A stretch of 64,000 nucleotides of DNA from PALSA-612 sp963765295 (GTDB lineage Bacteria; Actinomycetota; Thermoleophilia; Gaiellales; Gaiellaceae): assembly GCA_963765295.1 (NCBI GenBank), contig CAVXVO010000008.1:248001-312000 (forward strand). The letters run 5' to 3'. The first letter of the stretch is position 1. Every line of letters starts with the position of its first letter. The position numbers and the translations under genes were made by a program. The notes under the pieces are model-generated. The model searched no databases and was not told where the DNA came from. It saw only the letters and a program-made list of their open reading frames with translations. Below, in pieces: positions 18,151 through 34,165 of the stretch.

Positions 18151-19044
18151 ATGGCCTCGGTCCAGGACCTCCGGCGGCGGATCCGCTCCGTCCGCAACAC
18201 GCGCAAGATCACGAAGGCGTTCGAGCTCGTCGCCTCGGCACGGCTGCGCCGCGCGCAGGCGCGCATCGAGGCGATGCGCCCGTACGCGGACCGGATGCTC
18301 GAGCTGATGGTCGGCACGGCGCGGGCGGCGAGCTCGGTCCACGGGCTGCCGCTCCTGCAGCGCCGCGAGGAGCAGACCGTGGCGATCGTGCCGCTGACGG
18401 GCGACCGCGGCCTCGCCGGCCCGTTCAACTCGCAGATCCTCCGGCACGCCTTCGCCCTCGACCGGTCACTGCGGGCCGAGGGCAAGCAGGTGCGCTGGCT
18501 CGTCGCCGGCCGCAAGGGCGCCTCGACGCTCCGCTTCCGCGGCTACCCGCTCGACCAGACCTGGACCGGCTTCAGCGATCGCCCCTCCTACCACGACGCG
18601 CAGGCGATCGCCCACAAGCTCGCCGACCTCTACGTCGCCGAGGAGATCGACCGGGCGATCGTCGTCTACAACCACTTCGTCTCGCCGCTCGTCCAGACGG
18701 TCGTCGAGCAGGACGTCCTGCCGATCCCCGAGGAGATGCTCCATCCGCAGGACGAGGAGTCGGCGGACGAGAAGGCGGTGCTGGGCGACTTCATCTACGA
18801 GCCGGAGCCGGAGGAGATCCTCGCCCGGCTGCTGCCCTTCTACCTCGAGACCGAGCTGTTCCGGGCGCTGCTCGAGTCGGCCGCGTCCGAGCAGGGCGCG
18901 CGCATGACGGCGATGCGCAACGCCTCCAAGAACGCCGCCGACCTGATCGACTCGCTCACCCTGGCCATGAACCGCGCCCGGCAGGCGGAGATCACGCAGG
19001 AGATCCTCGAGGTCGTCGCCGGCGCCGACGCCCTGACGGGCTAG
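18151..19044 (+). CDS. atpG: F-type ATP synthase subunit gamma
   Basis: A 297-residue central-shaft subunit. The N-terminus LRRRIRSVRNTRKITKAFEL and the C-terminus MRNASKNAADLIDSLTLAMN with RQAEITQEILEVVAGADAL form the coiled-coil rotor. Unusually, the next gene is not atpD: a peptide ABC transporter and two small genes (19151-26130) intervene before atpD at 26387. Confidence 0.97.
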   Translation: MASVQDLRRRIRSVRNTRKITKAFELVASARLRRAQARIEAMRPYADRMLELMVGTARAASSVHGLPLLQRREEQTVAIVPLTGDRGLAGPFNSQILRHAFALDRSLRAEGKQVRWLVAGRKGASTLRFRGYPLDQTWTGFSDRPSYHDAQAIAHKLADLYVAEEIDRAIVVYNHFVSPLVQTVVEQDVLPIPEEMLHPQDEESADEKAVLGDFIYEPEPEEILARLLPFYLETELFRALLESAASEQGARMTAMRNASKNAADLIDSLTLAMNRARQAEITQEILEVVAGADALTG

Positions 19045-19150
19045 CCAAACAGCACATGGACGCGCTAACCTTCGCCGCGGTGGGAACGTCTCACCTAACG
19101 TGCGTCCCCGACCGGGTATGGACTCGAGGCCCTGTGAGCTCTGAAGCACC

Positions 19151-20210
19151 GTGAGCACCGTCGACAAGGTCGATGTCGCCGCAGGGCACGGCGCCGGTGC
19201 CGCAGTCGCGCTCCCGGGCGCTCCGCCGGCGCAGGACGAGGTCAAGGCACGCGGCTACTGGGAGCTCGTCTGGATTCGCTTCAAGCGCGACAAGGTGGCG
19301 GTCTCGAGCCTGGTCTTCATCGTCTTCCTGTTCACGGCGGCGTTCGGGCTCGCCCCGCTCTTCGCCATGTGGCTCGGCCACGGCCCCAACGACATCTTCT
19401 CGTCGGGAGGCGTCGTCAACTACAAGCCGGTCGGGCCGTGGACGTACATCAACACGGCGCCGTACCCGGGGGCTCAGGGGCATTTCCCGACGCAGCTCCT
19501 GCCGCTCGGCGCGGACGGCGCGCTCGGCCGTGACCTGTTCCTGCGCCTGCTCTACGGCGCGAGAGCGTCGCTCGAGGTGGCCGTGTTCGCGACCATCGTG
19601 TCCGTCGGCATCGGCGTCGTCATGGGTCTTCTCGCCGGCTTCTTCCGCGGCTGGGTCGACACGGTCGTCTCCCGGCTCGACCGAGATGGTCATGGTCTTC
19701 CCGATCCTTCTCTTCATCATCGCCGTGCGGGTCACGGCCGGCGACACGCTCAACGCGATCACCTTCGGAGGCCTGCTCGTTCCGGGGGTCTTCACGCTCA
19801 CTCTCATCTTCTCGCTCTTCGGCTGGTTCTATCCCGGCCGTATCGTTCGAGGAGTCGTACTGTCGCTTCGCGAGAAGGAGTTCGTCGAGGCGGCACGGAT
19901 GACAGGCGCCGGAGACTGGAGGATCATGCGCTCCCACCTCCTGCCCCATCTCGTCGGCCCCGTCATCGTGTACTCGACGCTGATCGTCGCCCAGACGATC
20001 ATCGCCGAGGCTGGGCTCTCCTTCCTCGGGCTCGGCATCGAGTTGCCGAACGCGAGCTGGGGGAACCTGCTCGAGGGAGCCAAGGACTGGTACATCCAGC
20101 AGCCGTGGCTGATGGTTTGGCCGGGTCTCGCCATCCTGCTCACGACCCTCGCCTTCAACATGCTCGGCGATGGCCTCCGGGATGCGTTCGACCCGCGCGC
20201 GAGAATCTAG
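19151..20210 (+). CDS. dipeptide/oligopeptide ABC transporter permease, DppC type (frameshifted)
   Basis: Inner-membrane permease of a nickel/dipeptide/oligopeptide importer. The N-terminal half (to about residue 177) has the DppC-type cytoplasmic start WELVWIRFKRDKVAV, a first helix and a long periplasmic segment; GRDLFLRLLYGARASLEVAV opens the permease core. The second half holds the EAA loop VEAARMTGAGDWRIMRSHLL and the terminal FNMLGDGLRDAFDPR. The halves are in adjacent frames because of one extra base in CTCGACC at 19676-19680; removing it gives SRLTEMVMVFP. The gene begins 106 bp after atpG. Confidence 0.85.
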
Positions 20211-20313
20211 GCCCAAGCTAACCGGCGGCAACAAGAAACGTCTCAGTCCACGAACGGTTCAGCATGATGTGCCGCCCGGAGGGGATGGGGCACATCGGAA
20301 AGGAAGGAGTCAG

Positions 20314-21981
20314 ATGCGAAGCAAAACGCTGCTCTCTGCAGTGTTTGCCAGCCTCGGGGTCATGATGTTGGTCGCGGCGATCTTTGCCGGTACGGCCAGC
20401 TCCGCCTCGAAGCCGGCTGCCAAGCCTGTCTCGAAGCATGCGTTGAAGGGCGGCACGCTGCGCGTGAACGCCTCGAACAACGACTTCGAGTTCTCGGATC
20501 CAGGCCTCGCCTACGACACGCTGTCGTGGTCGATGCTCTACACGACGCAGATGCTGCTCGTGAACTTCCCCGAGAAGAACGGACAGGCCGGTTCGGTGTT
20601 GTATCCGGAGGCGGCGACGTCGTTCCCGACGGTTTCGAAGGACGGGAAGACGTACACGTTCCACATCCGGCCGGGCCTGAAGTTCTCGGACGGCTCGCCT
20701 GTCACGGCCGCTGCGTATCAGCGGGCGTGGGAGCGGAACCTGAGCCCGAAGATGGGCTCGCCCGTGGGCGTCAACGACCAGTTCCAGACCGTGGTCGTCG
20801 GCGCGCAGGCGTTCCTGGACGGCAAGGCTCAGTCGATCGCGGGCATCAAGGCGAGCGGTCTGACGCTGACGTTCAGGCTGACGAAGCCGAACCCGACGTT
20901 CACGTCGTATCTCGGCATGCAGTGGTTCGGCGCGGTCAAGCCGGACATGGCGTACACGACCTCTGGCGTCACGAGCTCGTATCCGTCGGCAGGCCCGTAC
21001 TACATCCAGTCGCGTGACGTCGGCCGGTCCCTGGTCGAGGCGCGGAACCCGTACTACAAGGGCTCCCGCCCGGCGAACCCGGACAAGATCGTCTGGACGA
21101 TGAACACGGACCAGGACCAGAGCCTGCTGCAGGTCAAGGCCGGACAGGCTGACGTCGATGCCGGCGCTCCGCCGCCGACCGCAAACGCTTCGCTGGCGCA
21201 GCAGTACGGCGTCAACAAGTCGCGGTTCTTCGTCGGTGGCACGTCGTGCGTCCTCTACTGGGCGCTGAACACGTCGCGGCCTCCGTTCAACACGCTCGCC
21301 GCACGCAAGGCGGTCAACTGGGCGCTCGATCGCCCGGCGATGGTCCGCCTGTTCGGCTTCCTCGGCGCGAAGCGCTCGGACCAGATCCTGGTTCCGGGTG
21401 TGCCGGGCTACAAGCCGTACAACCTCTACGCCTTCCGCGGGGCCAACCCGGCGGTGGCGAAGAAGATCGACCCGTCACTGGCCGGCAAGACGGCAACCAT
21501 CTTCCATTCGACGAGCTCGACCGCGGTCAACATCGCTCAGATCGCCGCATTCAACCTGTCGAAGATCGGTATGTCGACGACGGACAAGCCGGTTCCGGGC
21601 TCGGTCTACTACAAGCAGCTCGGTACGAAGGGTGTCGACTACGACCTGGCCCGCGCCGGCTGGTGCGCGGACTACTTCGACCCGTTCGACTACGTCAACG
21701 TCAACCTCGACGGTCGCTCGATCCAGGATCAGAACAACGTCAACTTCGCGTACGTGAACAGCGCGTCGTTGAACAAGCTGATGGATGCGGCCGCGAACCA
21801 GACGGGTGCAGCTCGGGCGAAGGCGTACCAGAAGCTCGACTACACGATCATGAAGAACTACGCGCCGTGGGTTCCGTACTCGATCATCAACGGCGTCTTC
21901 TTCGTGTCGTCGCGTACGCACAACTACGTCTACTCGTCGTACTTCGGAGAGCCGGACTTCAACGCGCTCTCCGTCGGGTAG
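20314..21981 (+). CDS. peptide ABC transporter substrate-binding protein (family 5)
   Basis: A 555-residue extracellular solute-binding protein of the DppA/OppA family. A signal peptide (RSKTLLSAVFASLGVMMLVA, then an Ala/Ser stretch) precedes LKGGTLRVNASNND; YTFHIRPGLKFSDGSPVTAA (about 110-129) is the family signature. No lipobox Cys is visible near the signal cleavage region, so membrane attachment is unclear. A strong AGGAAGGAG site lies ahead of the ATG, and a 10-bp hairpin follows the stop, suggesting higher expression than the permeases. Codon use is more T-rich than in the neighbours (many GTT and GGT codons). Confidence 0.9.
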   Translation: MRSKTLLSAVFASLGVMMLVAAIFAGTASSASKPAAKPVSKHALKGGTLRVNASNNDFEFSDPGLAYDTLSWSMLYTTQMLLVNFPEKNGQAGSVLYPEAATSFPTVSKDGKTYTFHIRPGLKFSDGSPVTAAAYQRAWERNLSPKMGSPVGVNDQFQTVVVGAQAFLDGKAQSIAGIKASGLTLTFRLTKPNPTFTSYLGMQWFGAVKPDMAYTTSGVTSSYPSAGPYYIQSRDVGRSLVEARNPYYKGSRPANPDKIVWTMNTDQDQSLLQVKAGQADVDAGAPPPTANASLAQQYGVNKSRFFVGGTSCVLYWALNTSRPPFNTLAARKAVNWALDRPAMVRLFGFLGAKRSDQILVPGVPGYKPYNLYAFRGANPAVAKKIDPSLAGKTATIFHSTSSTAVNIAQIAAFNLSKIGMSTTDKPVPGSVYYKQLGTKGVDYDLARAGWCADYFDPFDYVNVNLDGRSIQDQNNVNFAYVNSASLNKLMDAAANQTGAARAKAYQKLDYTIMKNYAPWVPYSIINGVFFVSSRTHNYVYSSYFGEPDFNALSVG

Positions 21982-22004
21982 TCACCGAAGCTAGGAAAAA
22001 CGGA

Positions 22005-22032
22005 CGGAGGGGCGTCGACAGGCGCCCCTCCG
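22005..22032 (+). terminator. stable intercistronic hairpin after the substrate-binding protein gene
   Basis: Perfect 10-bp stem CGGAGGGGCG / CGCCCCTCCG with an 8-base loop TCGACAGG, 24 bp after the stop codon and about 77 bp before the next permease start. There is no T run, so it probably acts as a partial terminator or as an mRNA-stabilising structure that lets the binding protein be made in excess, as is common in binding-protein transporter operons. The structure is seen directly; the role is inferred. Confidence 0.55.
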
Positions 22033-22108
22033 CCGCTTCGAATCAGGCAGACTTCACGACCGACACTTCGACCACGACCCTCGGACACCGCTGAACAGCC
22101 GCTAAAGC

Positions 22109-23084
22109 ATGGGAGCCTTCCTCGTCAGACGCCTGTTCTGGGCGGTGTTCCTGCTCCTTGCGGCGACCATCATCACGTATGTGATCTTCTTCCTCGTCCC
22201 CGGCGATCCGGCGCAGCTCGCCTGCGGCAGGGCGTGCACGCCGCAGGACGTCGCGCGGGTCCGCCACCTGCTCAACCTGGACGAGCCGGTGTACCAGCAG
22301 TACGGGCACTTCCTGTGGAACCTGATCGCCCACCAGGACCTCGGCCGCTCGTTCGCGAACCGGGTGTCCGTCAACTACTACATCAAGCAGGACGCACCGG
22401 TGACGGCGTCGCTCGTCTTCGGCGGGGCCGTCTTCTGGCTGGCGATCTCGATCCCGATCGGCGTTCTCTCGGCCCTGCGCCCGCGGTCGCTCCTCGACCG
22501 CGCCTCGATGGTCTTCGTGCTGATCGGGATCTCGGCGCATCCGGTGTGGATCGGCCTGATCCTCTCCTTCGTCTTCGGCTACAAGCTGGGCGTCGACGCC
22601 GATCTCCGGCTACTGCAACTTCTTCGGCTGCGGGCGCTGGCTCCGATTGCGGCGGCCCGGTCCGAATGGGCCTATCACCTGATCCTGCCCTGGTGCACGT
22701 TCATGCTCCTGTTCGCTGCGCTGTACGTGCGGCTGATCCGTGCGAACGTGATGGAGACGATGAACGAGGACTACGTCCGCACGGCCCGCGCGAAGGGAAG
22801 CCCCGAGCGCCGCGTGCTCGTGCACCACATCCTGCGCAACTCGATGCTGCCCGGTGGTGACGATCCTCGGCATGGACATCGGCCTCGCGCTCGGCGGGGC
22901 GATCTTCACCGAGTCGATCTTCAACCTCCACGGCCTCGGCCAGCAGGTGCTCACCTCGTACAACCAGCTCGACTTACCCGTGATCATGGGCATCGTCGTC
23001 TTCTCCACGATCGCGGTGATCGTCTTCAACCTGATCGTCGACATCGCGTACGCGTTCCTCGACCCGCGAATCCGTCTGTCCTGA
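22109..23084 (+). CDS. dipeptide/oligopeptide ABC transporter permease, DppB type (several frameshifts)
   Basis: Permease partner of the DppC-type protein. It begins GAFLVRRLFWAVFLLLAATI, then VIFFLVPGDPAQLACG, the DppB hallmark. The EAA loop is YVRTARAKGSPERRVLVHHI, and the C-terminus is TESIFNLHGLGQQVL ... FLDPRIRLS. Four +1 shifts are needed: at about 22593, at the GGG 22632-22634, at 22662-22663, and at the CCC 22850-22852. With all removed the middle reads PISGYCNFFGCG ... DCGGPVEWAYHLILPW, a normal DppB periplasmic loop. Three of the four fall within 70 bp. The TGA overlaps the ATG of the ATPase gene. Confidence 0.83.
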
Positions 23085-24105
23085 TGGCGCTCCTCGAGGT
23101 CACGGACCTCCAGACGAGGTTCAGGACGGACGACGGCATCGTCCAGGCGGTCTCCGGTGTCAGCTTCTCGCTCGAGAAGTCGGAGACGCTCGGCATCGTC
23201 GGGGAGTCCGGCTCCGGCAAGAGCGTCACCTGTCTGTCCGTGATGGGCCTGGTCGACCGCCGGAACTCCATCCAGGACGGCTCGGTGAAGCTCGACGGCA
23301 AGGAGATCCTGCACGCCAGCTCGAAGGAGATGAGCGAGATCCGCGGCACGCGCATGGCGATGATCTTCCAGGACCCGATGACTTCGCTGAACCCGGTCAA
23401 GAGCATCGGGTGGCAGCTCGAGGAGGCGGTCGTCGTCCACCACGACGTCACTCGCAAGGTCGCCCGGCAGCGCGCGATCGAGATCCTCGAGCACGTCAAG
23501 ATCCCGCGTGCCGACCAGCGCGTCGACGACTACCCGCACCAGTTCTCTGGAGGCATGAGGCAGCGCGTCATGATCGCGATGGCGCTGATCAACAACCCGG
23601 AGATCCTGATCGCCGACGAGCCGACGACGGCGCTCGACGTGACGACGCAGGCGCAGATCCTCAACCTGATGCAGGACCTGCAGCGCGAGTTCCACATGGC
23701 GATCGTGATGATCACGCACGACCTCGGGGTCGTCGCCGAGCTCGCAAAAGAGGTGCTCGTCATGTACGGCGGCCGCATCGTCGAGCGCGCGACCGTGGAC
23801 GAGCTCTTCAACGAGCCGCAGATGCCGTACACCTGGGGGCTGCTCGGCTCGCTGCCGCGAGTCGACGTCATCCAGGAGCGGCTGCAGCAGATCTCCGGCC
23901 AGCCGCCCTCGCTCCTGCGGCCGCCGCCGGGCTGCCCGTTCAACCCGCGCTGCGAGTTCGCCATGGACATCTGCCGTCAGGAGCTGCCCGAGCTCGAGGA
24001 CTACCACGGTCCCGACCATCAGTTCCGCTGCCACCTCGACGAGCAGACCCGTGCCGAGGCCTGGGCCGCCAAGGTCGCCTCGCTGAGTCAGGGGGCGTCC
24101 GTCGT

Positions 24106-24109
<4 letters not shown>
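23084..24109 (+). CDS. peptide ABC transporter ATP-binding protein, DppD type
   Basis: A 341-residue ATPase. Walker A GESGSGKSVT (about residues 40-49), signature FSGGMRQRVMIAMALI (about 154-169), Walker B EILIADEPTTALDVTTQAQ. The C-terminal oligopeptide-transporter extension is PPGCPFNPRCEFAMDICRQ, whose four Cys residues coordinate an iron-sulfur cluster in related DppD/OppD proteins. It overlaps the DppB stop and the DppF start by a few bases. Confidence 0.94.
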
Positions 24110-25258
<1,149 letters not shown>

Positions 25259-25261
25259 CCG

Positions 25262-25621
25262 GTGCTCCTCGGGGCTCTCCGCCGCTTCGCGATTCTCTTC
25301 GGAGGCATCGGGGCGCTCACCGTCGTTCTCTCGCTCGCCTTCGGTGCCCTCGCCAAGGCACCGCTCTCCCGCTCGATCGCGGTCGGGCTCTATCTGGTGG
25401 GCTCGATCATCCTCATCTTCGGCTTCTTCGTCGGCAACCGCGGCCCCCTTCGCCACGACCACGGTGACGACGAGGGCTACTCGCTGATCCCGCGCGGCGT
25501 CCGCAAGGCGACGCTCGAGGAGCGCAAGGACGCGATCAACATCTCGGTGCTCTTCGTCGTCCTCGGGCTCGGACTGATCGTCCTCGGCGTGGTATCCGAC
25601 TCGTCGCACAAGCTGTTCTGA
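25262..25621 (+). CDS. small membrane protein of unknown function
   Basis: 119 residues with three predicted helices (about 9-30, 39-58 and 96-113) and a soluble stretch between helices two and three that contains HDHGDDEGYSLIPRGVRKAT. No family recognised. It starts with GTG three bases after the DppF-type stop and is in the same orientation as the transporter and atpD, so it is probably the last gene of the inserted block or part of the operon. Confidence 0.6.
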   Translation: MLLGALRRFAILFGGIGALTVVLSLAFGALAKAPLSRSIAVGLYLVGSIILIFGFFVGNRGPLRHDHGDDEGYSLIPRGVRKATLEERKDAINISVLFVVLGLGLIVLGVVSDSSHKLF

Positions 25622-25677
25622 TGGCGTTTTACGGGAGGATTCGCTAACTCACGGCGTTTCCCGCCGTCCAAACAGGT

Positions 25678-26130
25678 ATGAGGTCTGCAGCTTGTGACAG
25701 GTCCAGGGCGTGGGTATCGCTCCGGATGGACGACGAATTGTCGAGGTTCGAGCACGTTCTGCTCGGCGCGCACCTGGCCGTGTGCCGCGACTGTCGCGGC
25801 TTCGCGGACGACGTGCGCTGGCAGACCGAGAGCATCCGCTCGACCCCGCTCGAACGCCTGTCCCACTCCGTCACGATTCCTGCTCGACACTCGTGGCGCC
25901 GCCCGGCGCTCGGCGTGTCGACGGCCGCCGTGGCCGCATCGATCCTCGCGCTTGCGATCGGGCTCCGCGGCCCGTCCGCGACGCATGCGCCCGCACAGGT
26001 GCCCCGCGTCGACCGGTCCGTCCCGACGCTCAGCGAGCCGGGCGACACGAACGGCCTCCCGCGCGGCAGCCTGTCGACATCCGACCAGAACGTCGGCACG
26101 TTCCGCGGCGATCCCATCGGCGCCTCCTAG
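25678..26130 (+). CDS. membrane-anchored zinc-finger protein, anti-sigma-factor-like
   Basis: A 150-residue protein with an N-terminal zf-HC2 type motif: a Cys at residue 6, then WVSLRMDDELSRFE, then LLGAHLAVCRDCRGF with the His and CxxC. The domain is typical of ZAS anti-sigma factors, which hold an ECF sigma factor at the membrane. A helix follows at about 78-98 (LGVSTAAVAASILALAIGL), then a Pro/Ser/Thr-rich extracytoplasmic tail. No sigma factor gene lies next to it, so either the partner is elsewhere or the protein has another role. It is placed just before atpD. Confidence 0.6.
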   Translation: MRSAACDRSRAWVSLRMDDELSRFEHVLLGAHLAVCRDCRGFADDVRWQTESIRSTPLERLSHSVTIPARHSWRRPALGVSTAAVAASILALAIGLRGPSATHAPAQVPRVDRSVPTLSEPGDTNGLPRGSLSTSDQNVGTFRGDPIGAS

Positions 26131-26386
26131 CTACTGACCAGCCCGGTGTAACACGTCGTGCCGCCGGCGGACGGGTACTCTCACGACATGCTGGCATCCC
26201 CCGTCACCCATTCCTCCTGAGGCCTCGATCACGCCGCCAGGCTGGCGGCCGCCGAGCGATGGCACGAGCTCGCCCTGGACCTCCCGAAGCGCGACCGGCG
26301 GCTTCCGGGGTGGGGTAAACTCGTGTCGCTGAGAGCGCGCTTGCGCGCCCGGCGTCCAGTCGCGCCTCGACCCATCCAGGAGCCAC
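26131..26386 (+). other. 256-bp gap before atpD without a convincing gene
   Basis: No ribosome-site-led ORF is convincing here. A frame open from 26221 to 26391 encodes an Arg/Ala/Leu-rich segment (AARLAAAERWHELALDLPKR) but has a TGA directly upstream and no start codon; it may be the end of a decayed gene. The gap probably holds the promoter that atpD and atpC need because they are separated from the other atp genes. No clear -35/-10 pair was identified. Confidence 0.3.
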
Positions 26387-27826
<1,440 letters not shown>

Positions 27827-27841
27827 CCGGAGGGCAGGGTC

Positions 27842-28363
27842 GTGGCCGACGAGCGCAGGCGCTTCGAGGTGTCGCTCGTCACGCCCGAGGGGGCGGCGTA
27901 CGAAGGCGAGTGCGAGATGCTGATCGTGCCCGGCGCGGCGGGCGAGATCGGGGTTCTGGCCCGGCACGCACCGCTGGTCGCGATGCTCAAGGCCGGCTCG
28001 ACCCGCGTGCACGTGCACGAGAACGAGGTGCTCGAGTTCGCGACCGGTCCCGGCTTCTTCAAGGTCGAGCAGGATCGTGCGCTGGCGCTCGTCGACGATG
28101 CGGTCGACGCACGCGAGATCGACACCGACCGGGCGCGGCGGCAGCTCGAAGAGGCGCAGGCCGAGCTGGCGAAGCTCGAGGCGGGCGAGTCGGATGCCGA
28201 CCGCTGGCAGGTCGAGCAGCGCGTCCGCCACGCCGAGAACCAGCTCGGGGTCGCAAGCGGCGGCCGATCGCCGACCTCCGCGTCGCAGCACCGCCCTCGG
28301 GCTAGTCCCCGCGCGAGATCTCGCGACTCCGCCACGGGAGCACGAGCCGGTCAGGTACATTGA
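27842..28363 (+). CDS. atpC: F-type ATP synthase subunit epsilon
   Basis: 173 residues as written. The first 135 are a normal epsilon subunit: an N-terminal beta sandwich (FEVSLVTPEGAAYEGECEML ... GEIGVLARHAPLVAML) and a C-terminal helical pair (ARRQLEEAQAELAKLEAGES). The remaining 35 to 40 residues are a low-complexity Ser/Arg/Ala tail not expected in the family, so a base error near the 3' end is possible, though I could not find a shift that gives a neat stop. GTG start 15 bp after atpD. Confidence 0.88.
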   Translation: MADERRRFEVSLVTPEGAAYEGECEMLIVPGAAGEIGVLARHAPLVAMLKAGSTRVHVHENEVLEFATGPGFFKVEQDRALALVDDAVDAREIDTDRARRQLEEAQAELAKLEAGESDADRWQVEQRVRHAENQLGVASGGRSPTSASQHRPRASPRARSRDSATGARAGQVH

Positions 28364-28457
28364 GCGTCCCCGGAGAGCTTTGAAAGGCAGCTTGGCGACC
28401 GGGTTACCAAACGCCTAAAGAGCCCGCGAGCCCGTGGCTCCGGGAGAACGGAGGCCC
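28364..28457 (+). promoter_or_regulatory. metH leader with a possible H-type pseudoknot
   Basis: The 94-base leader contains, in order, GGCG (28394-28397), CGGG (28400-28403), CGCC (28412-28415) and CCCG (28423-28426), so the two helices interleave as in an H-type pseudoknot, with the A-rich loops TTACCAAA and TAAAGAG. Small SAM- and SAH-binding riboswitches are pseudoknots, and metH is a natural target, but I see no full consensus of a named class, nor a cobalamin element. Four-base helices can arise by chance in GC-rich DNA. A GGAG/GGAGG ribosome site lies just before the ATG. Confidence 0.25.
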
Positions 28458-32097
<3,640 letters not shown>

Positions 32098-32179
32098 CCT
32101 GCTCCGAACACCGACTCGCTATCCTGGCTGACCAGCTTCTGGGCCTTCCGGAGGCGGTTCCGCGCCCTACTCGCTGCTC

Positions 32180-34143
32180 GTGCGTACGACGCTCAAACGA
32201 GGACACGGCCGCACGGCCCTGGACGGAAACGGCTCCGGCCGTTCGACGCTCCCGCCTGACGCGCTCTCCGCGATGACGCTCTACCAGGCGGTTCCTCCGC
32301 CGCCCAAGAGCCGTCTCCGGCGCACGGGCCGGGTCTTCGGCTGGATCGCGGTCGTGCTCCTGGTCGTCGCTGCCGGCTTCGGCGGCGGCATCTATCTGTG
32401 GCTGCACGAAGCCGTCGGGGCGATCGAGCTCACAGGCCCGGGGGCGAAGAACGTCGACCCGCAGCTCGCGCCGACGCTTCCGCACCAGGCCGACGATCGC
32501 GCTCGTGCTCGGCTACGACCACCGCACCGGCCAGGGTTCCGCGCCGTCACGCTCGGACACGATGATGCTGCTCCGTGCCGACCCGCAGACGCAGACGATC
32601 TCGATGCTGTCGTTCCCGCGCGATCTCCTGGTCGACATCAAATGCCCGAGCAAAGGCGACCTCGGGCTGAACAAGATCAACGCCGCCTACTCGTTCTGCG
32701 GTGCGGCCGGCAGCCTCGCCACGGTGAAGGCGTTGACCGGGCTGCCGATCAACTACCTCGTGACCGTCGACTTCAGCGGGTTCAAGAAGATCGTGAACAT
32801 CCTCGGCGGCGTCTGGGTCGACGTCGACCGGCGCTACTTCAACAACCAGAGCGGCCCCTACGGGTACGCGACGATCAACCTCCAGCCGGGGTACCAACGG
32901 CTGACCGGAGGTGCGGCGCTCGACTTCGTCCGCTTCCGGCATACCGACTCGGACATCTATCGCGTCGCGCGGCAGCAGCTGTTCGTCCAGGCGATGAAGG
33001 AGCAGTTCGCACAGCTCCTTCTCGGTCGGCGACATACCGAAGCTCGTCGGCGCAGTCGAGAACAACGTCAAGATCGGGCTCGGCGGTGGCAAGCATCTCT
33101 CGATCGGATTGCTCGGCGGCTACGCCGACTTCGCGCGGAGCCTTCCATCGGGCCACTTCTTCCAGGACAAGTTCACGGTCACGGGAGGAAACGACCTCAG
33201 CGCGGCGACCTCGGACATCGACACGGCCGTCCACGACTTCCTCACCCCGAACATCAAGGAGCAGAAGGACGCGAACACCGTCGCCTTCGGCGGCCACGTG
33301 AAGCAGACGGTGCCGAAGCCGGCGCAGACGACGATCCTCGTCCTGAACGGGAACGGCGTGCCCGGCTCGGCGGGCGACGCCAAGGCCAGGCTGCTGCAGC
33401 GCGGCTACCGCATGCGCGACGTCAAGCCCGGCCAGACCGGGAACGCCCCGTCCTTCGACTACTTCCACTCGAAGGTCTACTACCAGTCCTGGAGCAAGCG
33501 GGCGAAGGCGGCAGCGGGCTCGCTCGTTGCGGTGATGGCCCCGGCCGACGCGGCGCCGCTGCCTCGCTCGCTCGTCCCGATGTGCGGCGGCGGGACCATG
33601 CTGTGCATCGTCGTCGGCAAGACGTACCACAACGCGATCACGCCGCCGGCGCCCCAGCACGTGATCAAGCACGAGGCGCCGAGCGTCTACTACGACCGCA
33701 CGGCGACCGAGTCGATCGTCCACGACGCGCAGCGCAAGGTCCCGTTCCCGTTGATGGTGCCGAACGTGATCGAGTCGACCTCTGCCCCGGACACGGTCAG
33801 CCCGGACGAGCCGATCCGCGTCTACACGGTCTCTGGACGGCAGAAGGCCGTCCGGCTCGTCTTCCGCCGCGGCGGCGTCAACGAGTACTGGGGCATCGAG
33901 GAGACCGATTGGCAGGACGCGCCCGTGCTCTTCTCGGAGCGCAGCTTCCACCGCATCATCGGCGGCCGGTCGTACTCCCTCTACTACCACGGCACGCATC
34001 TGCACATGGTCGTCCTCCACGTCGGCAAGACCGGCTACTGGGTCGTCAACACGCTCATCGACTCGCTGTCCAACGAGACGATGATCGCGATCGCCAAGGG
34101 CCTGCAGCCGCTCGGCCCGAGCGGCGCGAAGGTGAAGAAGTAG
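32180..34143 (+). CDS. LytR-CpsA-Psr (LCP) family protein with LytR_C domain (two frameshifts)
   Basis: Membrane-anchored phosphotransferase family that attaches polyprenyl-linked glycopolymers to the cell wall. An N-terminal cytoplasmic stretch is followed by one helix (VFGWIAVVLLVVAAGFGGG). The LCP core has SRSDTMMLLRADP, LSFPRDLLVDI, NAAYSF and FVRFRHTDSDIYRVARQQ. A LytR_C segment (LVLNGNGVPGSAGDAKARLL) follows, then about 230 residues of an additional C-terminal domain of unknown role. Extra bases at 32488-32489 and 33016-33018 split it; removing them gives PTIALVLGYDHRTG and SVGDIPKLVGAVENN. GTG at 32180 is taken as start; ATG 32273 is possible. ugd follows 22 bp later. Confidence 0.86.
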
Positions 34144-34165
34144 CGGCGGAGAAAGAGGCCGGGAG

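Noticed and set aside
28364..28457. Cobalamin, SAM-I or SAM-IV riboswitch upstream of metH
   Set aside because: The conserved cores of these classes are absent and the leader is too short for a cobalamin element.
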